This document shows, in pieces, positions 1 to 5,450 of a stretch of DNA of 8,359 nucleotides (positions are counted from its first letter, which is position 1; every line of letters begins with the position of its first letter). The DNA is from CABHOJ01 sp965649545. GTDB lineage: Bacteria; Pseudomonadota; Gammaproteobacteria; Burkholderiales; Methylophilaceae. The notes under the pieces are model-generated. The model was not told where the DNA came from, made no database searches, and saw only the letters and a list, made by a program, of their open reading frames with translations. The position numbers were made by a program, and so were the translations under genes. The stretch spans positions 1 through 8,359 of the forward strand of contig CBFGLF010000078.1 in assembly GCA_965649545.1 (NCBI GenBank). Direction: 5' to 3'.

Positions 1-135
1 TCATCCATCGTCATATTCGATAACTGGATAGAGGTGGAGCAATTAGCACCTAGTGTTGAGTTTGAAAGGGTGAACCCTGATGGGTCGCTGAGTGCGATAT
101 CTAAGGACTATGCGATCGAGCGGGCAGCATATTAG
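1..135 (+). CDS. 3' end of an unrecognised protein-coding gene (partial)
   Basis: Frame 1 is open from the left edge to a TAG at 133-135, giving the last 44 residues of a protein whose start is outside the window. The peptide is mixed polar and acidic, with FDNWIEVEQLAP near its beginning and ISKDYAIERAAY at its end. It has no membrane segment and no motif I can assign to a family. The evidence for coding is only the uninterrupted frame and a natural-looking composition. Codons such as ATA, TTA and AGG are more frequent than in the minus-strand genes to the right, so this end of the window may have a different history. It is separated from the next plus-strand gene by about 170 bp containing a large palindrome. 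Function unknown; a chance open frame of this length is possible but less likely. Confidence 0.5.
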   Translation, partial: SSIVIFDNWIEVEQLAPSVEFERVNPDGSLSAISKDYAIERAAY

Positions 136-157
136 CGGCTCAGATCCGAGTTACTGA

Positions 158-203
158 ATATCCATTAATTCGCATAATGTATATTATGTAAAATAATGGA
201 TAT
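158..203. repeat. 46-bp nested imperfect palindrome
   Basis: Outer arms ATATCCATTA (158-167) and TAATGGATAT (194-203) are perfect 10-bp inverted repeats. Inner arms CATAAT (173-178) and ATTATG (183-188) are perfect too. Both pairs share one centre, between 180 and 181, and two of the positions between them also pair. The element begins 23 nt after the stop of the upstream partial gene. It is AT-rich and has no run of T after it, so it is not a standard intrinsic terminator. It could be a transcript-end hairpin, a dyad operator or a remnant of a palindromic repeat. The structure is directly visible; the role is not. Confidence 0.6.
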
Positions 204-239
204 ATGTAAACTGCTCTGGGTTTGTAGGATGGCGGACAC

Positions 240-268
240 TTTACTCTCCATGATTCGAGGTCTAATAT
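240..268 (+). promoter_or_regulatory. Weak sigma-70-like promoter candidate for the DUF2158 gene
   Basis: TTTACT at 240-245 and TAATAT at 263-268 are separated by 17 nt, each matching the consensus hexamer at four of six positions. The spacing is right, and the element lies about 35 nt before the start of the small plus-strand gene. AT-rich DNA gives such matches by chance, so this is only a candidate. Confidence 0.25.
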
Positions 269-304
269 TTCCGTTCGGGGAGATTTCCAACTAGGAGATC
301 TATG

Positions 305-487
305 ATGGCAAAGTTCGATCCAGGTACACCCGTCAAGCTACTAGGCGGCCAGCATGTCATGACTGTCGTTGAAAGTTCCGAGCAGACCCACGAAGCCAAA
401 TGTCGATGGCACGATGATACAGACCGCGTGTCATGGATACCTGAAGGCATTCTCCGTGAAGTTCGCGATGAAGCGCCCTCGTCCTGA
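305..487 (+). CDS. DUF2158 / YodC-like small protein
   Basis: A 60-residue soluble protein resembling the DUF2158 family, which includes E. coli YodC of about the same length. The family pattern is visible: a short N-terminal beta segment with PGTPVKLLGG, then HVMTVVE, then the central CRWHDD, and a final hydrophobic-acidic segment (WIPEGILREV). The biochemical role of the family is not established. Two ATG codons stand in tandem, at 302 and 305. AGGAG at 293-297 lies 4 nt from the first and 7 nt from the second, so the second is preferred, and MAKFDPG then matches the usual family start. The gene is apparently monocistronic, with a weak promoter candidate upstream and a strong hairpin terminator 17 nt downstream. 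Its base composition is less GC-rich than that of the ligA-cysQ block. Confident as a gene, moderately so for the family. Confidence 0.8.
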   Translation: MAKFDPGTPVKLLGGQHVMTVVESSEQTHEAKCRWHDDTDRVSWIPEGILREVRDEAPSS

Positions 488-504
488 ACGTTTCCTGAAA
501 TGCA

Positions 505-528
505 AAAAGGCTCCTTTCGGAGCCTTTT
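505..528. terminator. Bidirectional intrinsic terminator between convergent genes
   Basis: AAAAGGCTCC (505-514) and GGAGCCTTTT (519-528) form a perfect 10-bp stem with a TTTC loop. Reading plus, the stem ends in TTTT and an AT-rich stretch. Reading minus, it ends in five T (504-508). It sits 17 nt past the DUF2158 stop and 42 nt past the stop of the convergent minus-strand membrane-protein gene, so it can end both transcripts. Confidence 0.9.
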
Positions 529-543
529 ATATTTTGTGCAGAT

Positions 544-582
544 GCCCTGCAAGTCTGGCTTCAAATCAGCTCAGGGCTTTTT
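544..582 (+). terminator. Possible second plus-strand hairpin with T tract
   Basis: GCCCTG (544-549) and CAGGGC (572-577) are inverted repeats around a 22-nt loop and are followed by TTTTT (578-582). It could act as a back-up terminator for readthrough past 505-528. The right arm overlaps the stop codon of the minus-strand gene, and the loop is long, so coincidence is quite possible. Confidence 0.25.
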
Positions 583-1248
583 AGGCTTGGAATGCATGTC
601 GTTGATGATCTTGGCTGCCCACTCCTTGCCGCCCAGCCCAAACGCGATGGCAAGCGCGAGGAACACTGCGCCAAAGATGATCACGAACAGCGCGGTGATA
701 AGTTGGGTCGCGATATCCAATTGCTCAAGCGCTACAAACAGTGCAAAGATCTGGATCGCATATTCCGCGGATGTACTGATGGCCAAAGCACCTTCGAACT
801 TGATGCCATGCAGCCATGCGAATACCAGGCGATTGATGAACCGCGCCAGCAAGGTACCAAAGATCAGCACGAGGATCGCAATGATGATCTTGGGCAGATA
901 GTTGGCCAGGTGATGTAGCATCTGGGCGACTTCGGTCAGGCCCAGCGTATTAGCCCCAGTGATGATGAATAGCAGGATGACCAGCCAATAGACGACCATA
1001 CTGATCACACCACTCAGGGTGAGATTGAATTCACTGTGCTGCATGAATGCCTCCAGCCCTGACCTGTCCGCGAATTTATCGAAATGGGTCAGCTCCAGAA
1101 TGCGCTTCACGCCGATGCAGGCTGCTTTGGCGCAGATCCAGCCAAAGAACAGGATGACGATGACAGCTAACAGCTTGGGGAAAAAAGTGACGATTTGCGT
1201 CCAGAACTCATTCAAGGACGTAAGAAAAATATCGATCTGATATTGCAT
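571..1248 (-). CDS. Small TM_helix-repeat membrane protein related to MscS/CmpX
   Basis: A 225-residue inner-membrane protein with about five hydrophobic segments (roughly 22-42, 79-98, 117-138, 161-176, 183-207). Segments 1 and 3 are recognisable copies of one unit: FPKLLAVIVILFFGW and LPKIIIAILVLIFGT. This is the signature of the conserved TM_helix family (Pfam TM_helix), found in MscS-related proteins such as Pseudomonas CmpX. The last helix ends in LAIAFGLGGKEWA, like the pore helix of MscS channels. The protein then stops after a short basic tail (SKPKKP), so the large cytoplasmic beta domain of true MscS is absent. A role in membrane-tension or osmotic sensing is inferred from the family only. 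The ATG at 1248 is preceded by a strong ribosome binding site, AAGGAGG at 1259-1253, 4 nt away. It is read separately from doxX: a 195-nt leader with a 97-bp inverted-repeat element lies upstream. Confidence 0.85.
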   Translation of the reverse strand: MQYQIDIFLTSLNEFWTQIVTFFPKLLAVIVILFFGWICAKAACIGVKRILELTHFDKFADRSGLEAFMQHSEFNLTLSGVISMVVYWLVILLFIITGANTLGLTEVAQMLHHLANYLPKIIIAILVLIFGTLLARFINRLVFAWLHGIKFEGALAISTSAEYAIQIFALFVALEQLDIATQLITALFVIIFGAVFLALAIAFGLGGKEWAAKIINDMHSKPKKP

Positions 1249-1267
1249 GGACCCTCCTTATTTAAAC

Positions 1268-1364
1268 TTGCGAGATCAAGCAGCGAGGCTTGATTTGGTG
1301 ATCGGCTTGGGTTTGCCATTTCTAAAGTCCTGAAATTCTAGGCTTAAACGGCTTGATCTCGCAA
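1268..1364. repeat. 97-bp element with perfect 14-bp inverted ends in the leader of the TM_helix gene
   Basis: TTGCGAGATCAAGC (1268-1281) and GCTTGATCTCGCAA (1351-1364) are exact reverse complements separated by 69 nt. The left arm also has a closer partner: ATCAAGC (1275-1281) pairs with GCTTGAT (1288-1294) around the loop AGCGAG. Two mutually exclusive stems are therefore possible. Read on the minus strand, the second arm ends 8 nt before the sequence containing the ribosome binding site of the TM_helix gene. No flanking target duplication or coding potential is visible. It may be a structured leader, a palindromic repeat or a small non-autonomous element. The rest of 1249-1443 is AT-rich with no clear promoter that I can support. 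Confidence 0.65.
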
Positions 1365-1443
1365 TCAGGATGGCGTCCATATTTAATTCATAACGTTAGG
1401 TATGCGATTCATATTATTGTTTATATGATATTAATTAATTTGA

Positions 1444-1947
1444 CTACTTGCCATATTTCTGTCTGATCCAGTGGTCAAAACTGAGCTTTCCCGCACCGCC
1501 GAACAACAGTGGCAGCAACATGATGAGATAGATGAGCGGCAGCTTGTAATTACCGAATCCATCCCCTTCTTCATCAATGATCCTGTAGCCCCTGGCCAAC
1601 TCAGACAATGTGCTCCAATGCTCTGGCCAATGCACCGAGGCGATAGCGACAATGGTCAGGATGATCAGTGAGATGCTGAAGAATCTTGTCGCAAGCCCCA
1701 GGATCAGCGCGATCGCACCGCCCAGTTCGAACCAGGTGGCCATTTGCCAGCTCACTTCGGCCGGGAGCAGATCGAATGGGAACGGAAAGGTCAGGTCTGC
1801 GAACCAATTAGTGCCAGTCAGCTTCTCATACCCTGCTTCGCCGAACTCCCACGCCAGCACAAGACGTAGCAAGAGCGGTGGCATAATAGGCGCGAAGCGA
1901 TCCAGTAGATTAAGTGCGCAAAGATAGTAATGCGTTGCGAATGCCAT
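1444..1947 (-). CDS. DoxX-family membrane protein
   Basis: A 167-residue four-helix-type inner-membrane protein of the DoxX family. Hallmarks in order: LLLRLVLAWEFGEAGYEKLTG (about 25-45, first helix and conserved F/AGYEKL), WFELGGAIALILGLATR (about 71-87), a third hydrophobic stretch to about 105, and a final helix ending in GGAGKLSFDHW. DoxX proteins are often linked to thiol or oxidative stress and sit in operons with reductases or metal-stress proteins. The exact activity of this one cannot be read from sequence. The ATG at 1947 has AGGGGG (1958-1953) 5 nt upstream. The gene follows msrQ on the same strand after 79 nt, and that gap holds a promoter-like element matching the one before msrP. 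No GC-rich terminator hairpin follows it; the downstream DNA is simply AT-rich. Confidence 0.9.
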   Translation of the reverse strand: MAFATHYYLCALNLLDRFAPIMPPLLLRLVLAWEFGEAGYEKLTGTNWFADLTFPFPFDLLPAEVSWQMATWFELGGAIALILGLATRFFSISLIILTIVAIASVHWPEHWSTLSELARGYRIIDEEGDGFGNYKLPLIYLIMLLPLLFGGAGKLSFDHWIRQKYGK

Positions 1948-1983
1948 GTTTTCCCCCTAAATGATCCGACGATGTTGTGCTAC

Positions 1984-2014
1984 TTGGTCGGGGTGGCCTT
2001 GCTTAACCTTACAG
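1984..2014 (-). promoter_or_regulatory. ECF-sigma-like promoter before doxX
   Basis: On the minus strand CTGTAAGGTTA (2014-2004), then 13 nt, then CGACCAA (1990-1984), ending 36 nt before the doxX ATG. The same 11-mer and 7-mer, 12 nt apart, stand before msrP. The layout fits -35 and -10 elements of an extracytoplasmic-function sigma factor, with a leader of about 30 nt. The repeated sequence is directly seen; the sigma assignment is inference. Confidence 0.55.
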
Positions 2015-2026
2015 GCATTTCAGGTG

Positions 2027-2668
2027 TCACTGAGGAATGGGTGGCGTGAACTTGGCGGCGCGTGTCCGGGCTAGCTTGTTCTTGTACCGGTAGTAGAGCC
2101 GTATGCCTAGCAAGACCGCCAGTACTACCGCATAGGCCATGGGTTCGCGGATATCCTTCTTGACCAGCCAAAGGAAATGCAGCACACCGAATATGGCGAC
2201 CAGATAGACAAGATTGTGTAGCTTCTTCCAGTTCTCGCGCAGTTTTCTGATCATGTAAGTGTTCGACGTGACTGCCAGCGGAACGGCGAGCATGAACGCG
2301 CTGAACCCGACAAGCACATAAGGATGCTTGACGATATCCTTGGTGATCGCCATCCAGTCGAACCAGTGATCCAGCCACACATAGGTCGTGAAGTGCAGGC
2401 AGGCATAGAAGAACATGAACAAGCCCATCATCCGTCGCAGCTGGATCTGCCAGACCGAACCCGTCAGCAGCCGGATAGGCGTCAGGCTGAGCGTGATCAT
2501 CAGCATCACCAGAGCCCAGGTGCCGGTCGAGCGCTCGACGAATTCGACCGGGTTGGCTGTCAGGTCATCCTGTATACCCAGCCAGATGAGCCTTGCCAAC
2601 GGGATCAACGCGATCCCGAAGAGCAGCGCTTTCAGCCAGAAGAGCTGACGTTTGCTGGGGGCTTTCAC
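2027..2668 (-). CDS. msrQ: MsrQ, heme-binding membrane subunit of the MsrPQ methionine sulfoxide reductase
   Basis: MsrQ (formerly YedZ) is an inner-membrane b-type heme protein that passes electrons from the respiratory chain to periplasmic MsrP for repair of oxidised methionines. The 213 residues match the usual length (about 210). Visible family marks are the N-terminal helix, LSLTPIRLLTG (about 61-71), RRMMGLFMFFYACLH (78-92), WKKLHNLVYL (147-156) and VLHF (162-165). The candidate heme ligands are His92, His151 and His164. The start is a GTG at 2668. AGGA (2678-2675) lies 6 nt upstream and overlaps the msrP stop codon, and the gap to msrP is only 8 nt. That argues for coupled translation and one msrP-msrQ transcript. 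The C-terminal tail is basic and cytoplasmic in appearance. Assignment is firm because sequence and neighbour agree. Confidence 0.96.
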   Translation of the reverse strand: MKAPSKRQLFWLKALLFGIALIPLARLIWLGIQDDLTANPVEFVERSTGTWALVMLMITLSLTPIRLLTGSVWQIQLRRMMGLFMFFYACLHFTTYVWLDHWFDWMAITKDIVKHPYVLVGFSAFMLAVPLAVTSNTYMIRKLRENWKKLHNLVYLVAIFGVLHFLWLVKKDIREPMAYAVVLAVLLGIRLYYRYKNKLARTRAAKFTPPIPQ

Positions 2669-2676
2669 TGTCTATC

Positions 2677-3648
2677 CTAGTAGTTCTTGCGCAAGTCCAT
2701 GCCGGCGTACAGCTGCCCTACCTGATCCGCATAGCCGTTGAACATCTGGGTCTTGATGCGAGGACTGAACAAACCGCCGCCGATCCGGCGTTCGGATGCC
2801 TGGGTCCAGCGTGGATGATCCACCGTCGGATTGACGTTGGCGTAGAACCCATACTCGGAGGGCCCCGCCTTCATCCAGGCAGTTTGTGGCATCTTTTCCG
2901 TGAAGCGGATCTTGACGATGGATTTGGCCCCCTTGAAGCCATATTTCCAGGGCACGACGAGGCGCATCGGCGCCCCATTCTGATTCGGGAGCATCTCGCC
3001 GTAGAGGCCGACGGCCATGATGGTCAAGGGGTGCATGGCTTCATCCATGCGCAATCCTTCGACATACGGCCAATCCAGCACCGGTACCCGGACGCCAGGC
3101 ATGGTCTGGGGGTCCGCGGCGGAGATGAATTCGACGTACTTGGCATTGCCCGTAGGTTCAGCCCATTTGATCAGTTGCGCCAGCGGTAAGCCAACCCAGG
3201 GAATGACCATGGACCAGGCCTCGACACAGCGCATGCGATAGATGCGTTCTTCCAGCGGGGCGAGCTTGAAGATGTCTTCGATGGCGATCCGCTTGGGTTT
3301 CTTGACCTCGCCCTCGATGCTCACCGTCCAGGGACTTGGCTTGAAGAATCTGGATTCGCTGGCAGGGTCGCTCTTGCTGGTGCCGAACTCGTAGAAGTTG
3401 TTATACGTCGTGACGTCTTCGTAATCGGTGAGCTTCTCACCTGCACCATACGGCGTTTTGACGATGCCGCTGATCTTCTGTTGACGCTGGACAGCGGCCC
3501 TTGCCTCTAGCGGCAGCAGTCCTGCCACCGAAGCCGCGCCGGCGATCAGCCCGAAACCGGCGGCCTTGATGAATTCACGGCGGTTGTCAAAGACTTCACG
3601 CGACGTGATCTCTGAAGGAGGGATGTCCGGTTTTTTGCCAATCAACAT
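2677..3648 (-). CDS. msrP: MsrP, Tat-exported molybdopterin methionine sulfoxide reductase
   Basis: MsrP (formerly YedY) is the periplasmic catalytic subunit that reduces methionine sulfoxide in oxidised envelope proteins, using a Mo-molybdopterin cofactor. The 323 residues are close to the family length. A twin-arginine signal is present: NRREFIK at 22-28, a hydrophobic stretch, and a likely cleavage site near ARA at about 49-52, so it should be folded with its cofactor and exported by Tat. Conserved features include TTYNNFYEFGTSKSDP (80-95) and MRCVEAWSMVIPWVG (139-153), where Cys141 is the expected Mo ligand. Others are NQNGAPMRLVVPWKYGFKG and the NPTVDHPRW segment. The ATG at 3648 has GGAG at 3661-3658, 9 nt upstream. 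It is followed at once by msrQ. An ECF-like promoter lies in the 64-nt gap after the TPR gene, so its expression may be stress-induced and independent of the upstream operon. Confidence 0.97.
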   Translation of the reverse strand: MLIGKKPDIPPSEITSREVFDNRREFIKAAGFGLIAGAASVAGLLPLEARAAVQRQQKISGIVKTPYGAGEKLTDYEDVTTYNNFYEFGTSKSDPASESRFFKPSPWTVSIEGEVKKPKRIAIEDIFKLAPLEERIYRMRCVEAWSMVIPWVGLPLAQLIKWAEPTGNAKYVEFISAADPQTMPGVRVPVLDWPYVEGLRMDEAMHPLTIMAVGLYGEMLPNQNGAPMRLVVPWKYGFKGAKSIVKIRFTEKMPQTAWMKAGPSEYGFYANVNPTVDHPRWTQASERRIGGGLFSPRIKTQMFNGYADQVGQLYAGMDLRKNY

Positions 3649-3673
3649 GATGCGTGTCTCCGATGAAGTGAAC

Positions 3674-3706
3674 GGTTATCCGTTGGTCGCAGCACCGGAG
3701 ATAACC
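3674..3706. repeat. Inverted repeat overlapping the msrP promoter candidate
   Basis: GGTTATC (3674-3680) and GATAACC (3700-3706) are perfect 7-bp inverted repeats 19 nt apart, with a small GGT/ACC pair inside. The right arm contains the GGTTA part of the putative -35 element. It could form a weak leader hairpin or a dyad for a regulator. There is no T tract, so it is a poor terminator for the TPR gene. Confidence 0.4.
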
Positions 3707-3712
3707 TTACAG
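3683..3712 (-). promoter_or_regulatory. ECF-sigma-like promoter before msrP
   Basis: On the minus strand CTGTAAGGTTA (3712-3702) begins immediately after the TAG stop of the TPR gene. It is followed by 12 nt and CGACCAA (3689-3683), which ends 34 nt before the msrP ATG. Sequence, order, spacing and distance to the start codon all match the element before doxX. I read it as a promoter for an alternative sigma factor; this is inference from the matched pair. Confidence 0.6.
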
Positions 3713-4630
3713 CTATTTTGCGAGGGAGCCCATGGTCAGCTTGATCTCCTCGCTCAGTGCACGGGCGCCGAGTTCGTCGCTGATCTGCTGCGCTTCCTCT
3801 AGCAACTTCCGGGCTTCGGCACTCAGGCCTTGCTTCGCTTTGGATTTCGCCAGGTAGTAATAGCCCATCGCTTCCCAATAGGGGCCGCCCTGATCCTTGC
3901 CTAACTTGATGATCTTATTGGTGTATTTTTCGGCGTTGACGTAATCCTTGGCATCGCCATACATCCTGCCCAGTTCCAGTGTCGCCCCTGCAAAACTATC
4001 GGCATCGCCGCTTCGTTCCTGCATGAGTACGGCTTTCACCTGATATTCGATCGCCTGGTCATGCTTGCCCTGCTTGTTGTAGACATCGGCGATACGCGCA
4101 TAGTTGTCTGCTCGTTCATTATCGTTCGCGGCCAGTTTGCTGCCGGCAAGAAAGCTCTCCAATGCCTTGTCCAGTTGCTGGCTACTGGCCTGCGTGTCAC
4201 CGATCAGGTTGAGATTGATGCGCTCGAAACGCACATTGCGTTCGCTACGAGACAATTCCAGACTCTGCTGGTAAGCCTGCAAGGCTGCATCCGATTCACC
4301 AGCGGATTTATGAACGTTCCCGATCAAGGTCAATGCGATGATCCGGTCCAATGGTTTTTGCGATAGCTTCTCCCCGGCCCGCAACGCTTCCAGGGCTTCT
4401 TTCGTCTTACCGGTGCCGCCATATGCCCTGCCCTTGCACATCAAGGCATCGCGATTGTTCGCCTGCTGGCTGAGCACCTGCTCTGCCAAGGCCAACGCTT
4501 TCGATGCGTCGCCTTCAGAGATCGCCTGATTGCAGCCGGCTAGCTTGGCGGCGATATCATCGGCCGCATGCACCGGCAGACAGATCGCAACCGCAAGGAT
4601 CGCAGCGAGGGGAAATTTCAACGGCATCAT
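3713..4630 (-). CDS. Secreted/periplasmic TPR-repeat protein
   Basis: A 305-residue protein with an N-terminal signal peptide and about six or seven tetratricopeptide repeats. Starting at the ATG at 4630 gives MMPLKFPLAAILAVAICLPV and then HA, a charged start, hydrophobic core and likely cleavage near residue 22. A longer reading from 4657 would put nine polar residues before this and overlap cysQ, so it is less likely. The neighbouring ATG at 4627 is equally possible. TPR units are seen around 27-60, 61-94, 97-130, 137-170, 176-204, 215-245 and 256-290; examples are ADVYNKQGKHDQAIEY and MGYYYLAKSKAKQGLSAEAR. No enzymatic motif is present, so it is probably a scaffold for protein-protein contacts in the envelope. 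The ATG follows the cysQ TGA by 1 nt, suggesting coupled translation. Its partner is unknown; proximity to msrP is suggestive only. Confidence 0.88.
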   Translation of the reverse strand: MMPLKFPLAAILAVAICLPVHAADDIAAKLAGCNQAISEGDASKALALAEQVLSQQANNRDALMCKGRAYGGTGKTKEALEALRAGEKLSQKPLDRIIALTLIGNVHKSAGESDAALQAYQQSLELSRSERNVRFERINLNLIGDTQASSQQLDKALESFLAGSKLAANDNERADNYARIADVYNKQGKHDQAIEYQVKAVLMQERSGDADSFAGATLELGRMYGDAKDYVNAEKYTNKIIKLGKDQGGPYWEAMGYYYLAKSKAKQGLSAEARKLLEEAQQISDELGARALSEEIKLTMGSLAK

Positions 4631-4631
4631 G

Positions 4632-5450
4632 TCATTCCAGATATTGATTCCAATCATGCAGCGTGGTGCCGCATGCCAGGAACTCGGGGTTAAGTAACGA
4701 ATCCTTGCGGTTGTAGCGCAGCGCTTGCCCGTTCCATTCGAGCAAATGTCCGCCGGCTTGCTCCAGCACGCATTGTGCTGCGGCGGTATCCCATTCCGAG
4801 GTCAGTCCGAGCCGTGGATAGAGGTCCGCGCTGCCTTCCGCAACCAGGCAGATCTTCAAGGAGCTACCCAGAGAGATTGATTTCGGGGGCGAAAGTTTCT
4901 CAGCGACACGCTGAAGGAAGCCTTGCATGCGCTCACCGGCATGCGAACGGCTCCCGGCGATCGTCAAGGCGTTCGGGTTCAGCGGCCTTGCCGAGATGCG
5001 CGTGGCAGGCTCCGCCTTCGCTTGCCTGAAGGCGCCGAACCCCTTGCCGGCAAAATAGAGGATATCCATGGCAGGTGCGTACACCACGCCCATGGCCGAC
5101 TGGTCGCCATCGATCAGAGCGATGTTGACGGTGAATTCGTCGTTACGCTTGATGAACTCCCGTGTGCCGTCGAGCGGATCGACCAGCCAATAGCGGGGCC
5201 ATGCGCATCGCTCGCTGAAAGGGATGCTGGCCGATTCTTCCGACAGGATAGGCAATCCAGGCGTGAGTAGGTTCAGGCGGGCTTCGATGATGTGGTGGGC
5301 CGCTAAGTCGGCCATGGTCAATGGAGAATCGTCGTGCTTGCGTTGCACATCGATCTCGCCGCGGTAGACCTCCATGATGGCATCGCCGGCATCACGCGCG
5401 ATGCGGATGATCTCGGGCAACCACCGTTTGTCTATCTCCGGCGGCGTCAT
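4632..5450 (-). CDS. cysQ: CysQ, 3'(2'),5'-bisphosphate nucleotidase
   Basis: CysQ is a Mg-dependent phosphatase of the inositol-monophosphatase superfamily. It removes 3'-phosphoadenosine 5'-phosphate, the by-product of PAPS-dependent sulfate reduction, and so protects sulfur assimilation and RNA turnover. The 272 residues carry all signature metal sites: DSPLTMAD (41-48), LSEES (69-73), WLVDPLDGTREF (88-99) and EWDTAAAQCVLEQAGG (219-234). Glu71/Glu72, Asp91, Asp94 and Asp221 are the expected metal ligands. The run REFIKRNDEFTVNIALI is typical of CysQ rather than plain SuhB inositol phosphatase. The ATG at 5450 overlaps the ligA TGA as ATGA, with only a poor ribosome binding site, so translation is probably coupled to ligA. 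It is cytoplasmic. A related bisphosphatase specificity cannot be excluded by sequence alone. Confidence 0.94.
   Translation of the reverse strand: MTPPEIDKRWLPEIIRIARDAGDAIMEVYRGEIDVQRKHDDSPLTMADLAAHHIIEARLNLLTPGLPILSEESASIPFSERCAWPRYWLVDPLDGTREFIKRNDEFTVNIALIDGDQSAMGVVYAPAMDILYFAGKGFGAFRQAKAEPATRISARPLNPNALTIAGSRSHAGERMQGFLQRVAEKLSPPKSISLGSSLKICLVAEGSADLYPRLGLTSEWDTAAAQCVLEQAGGHLLEWNGQALRYNRKDSLLNPEFLACGTTLHDWNQYLE

Noticed and set aside
1409..1428. TCATAT/ATATGA hairpin as a terminator for doxX
   Set aside because: The stem is only 6 bp of A and T with an 8-nt loop and would be too weak; such pairs are expected by chance in AT-rich DNA.
2593..3189. Plus-strand open frame (198 codons) opposite msrP and msrQ
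   Set aside because: It overlaps two well-supported genes on the other strand, and its translation is rich in His, Arg and Gly without family features.
4631..4657. Upstream start for the TPR protein at 4657
   Set aside because: It would overlap the cysQ end and put a polar extension before a canonical signal peptide. The tandem ATGs at 4630 and 4627 directly after the cysQ stop fit better.
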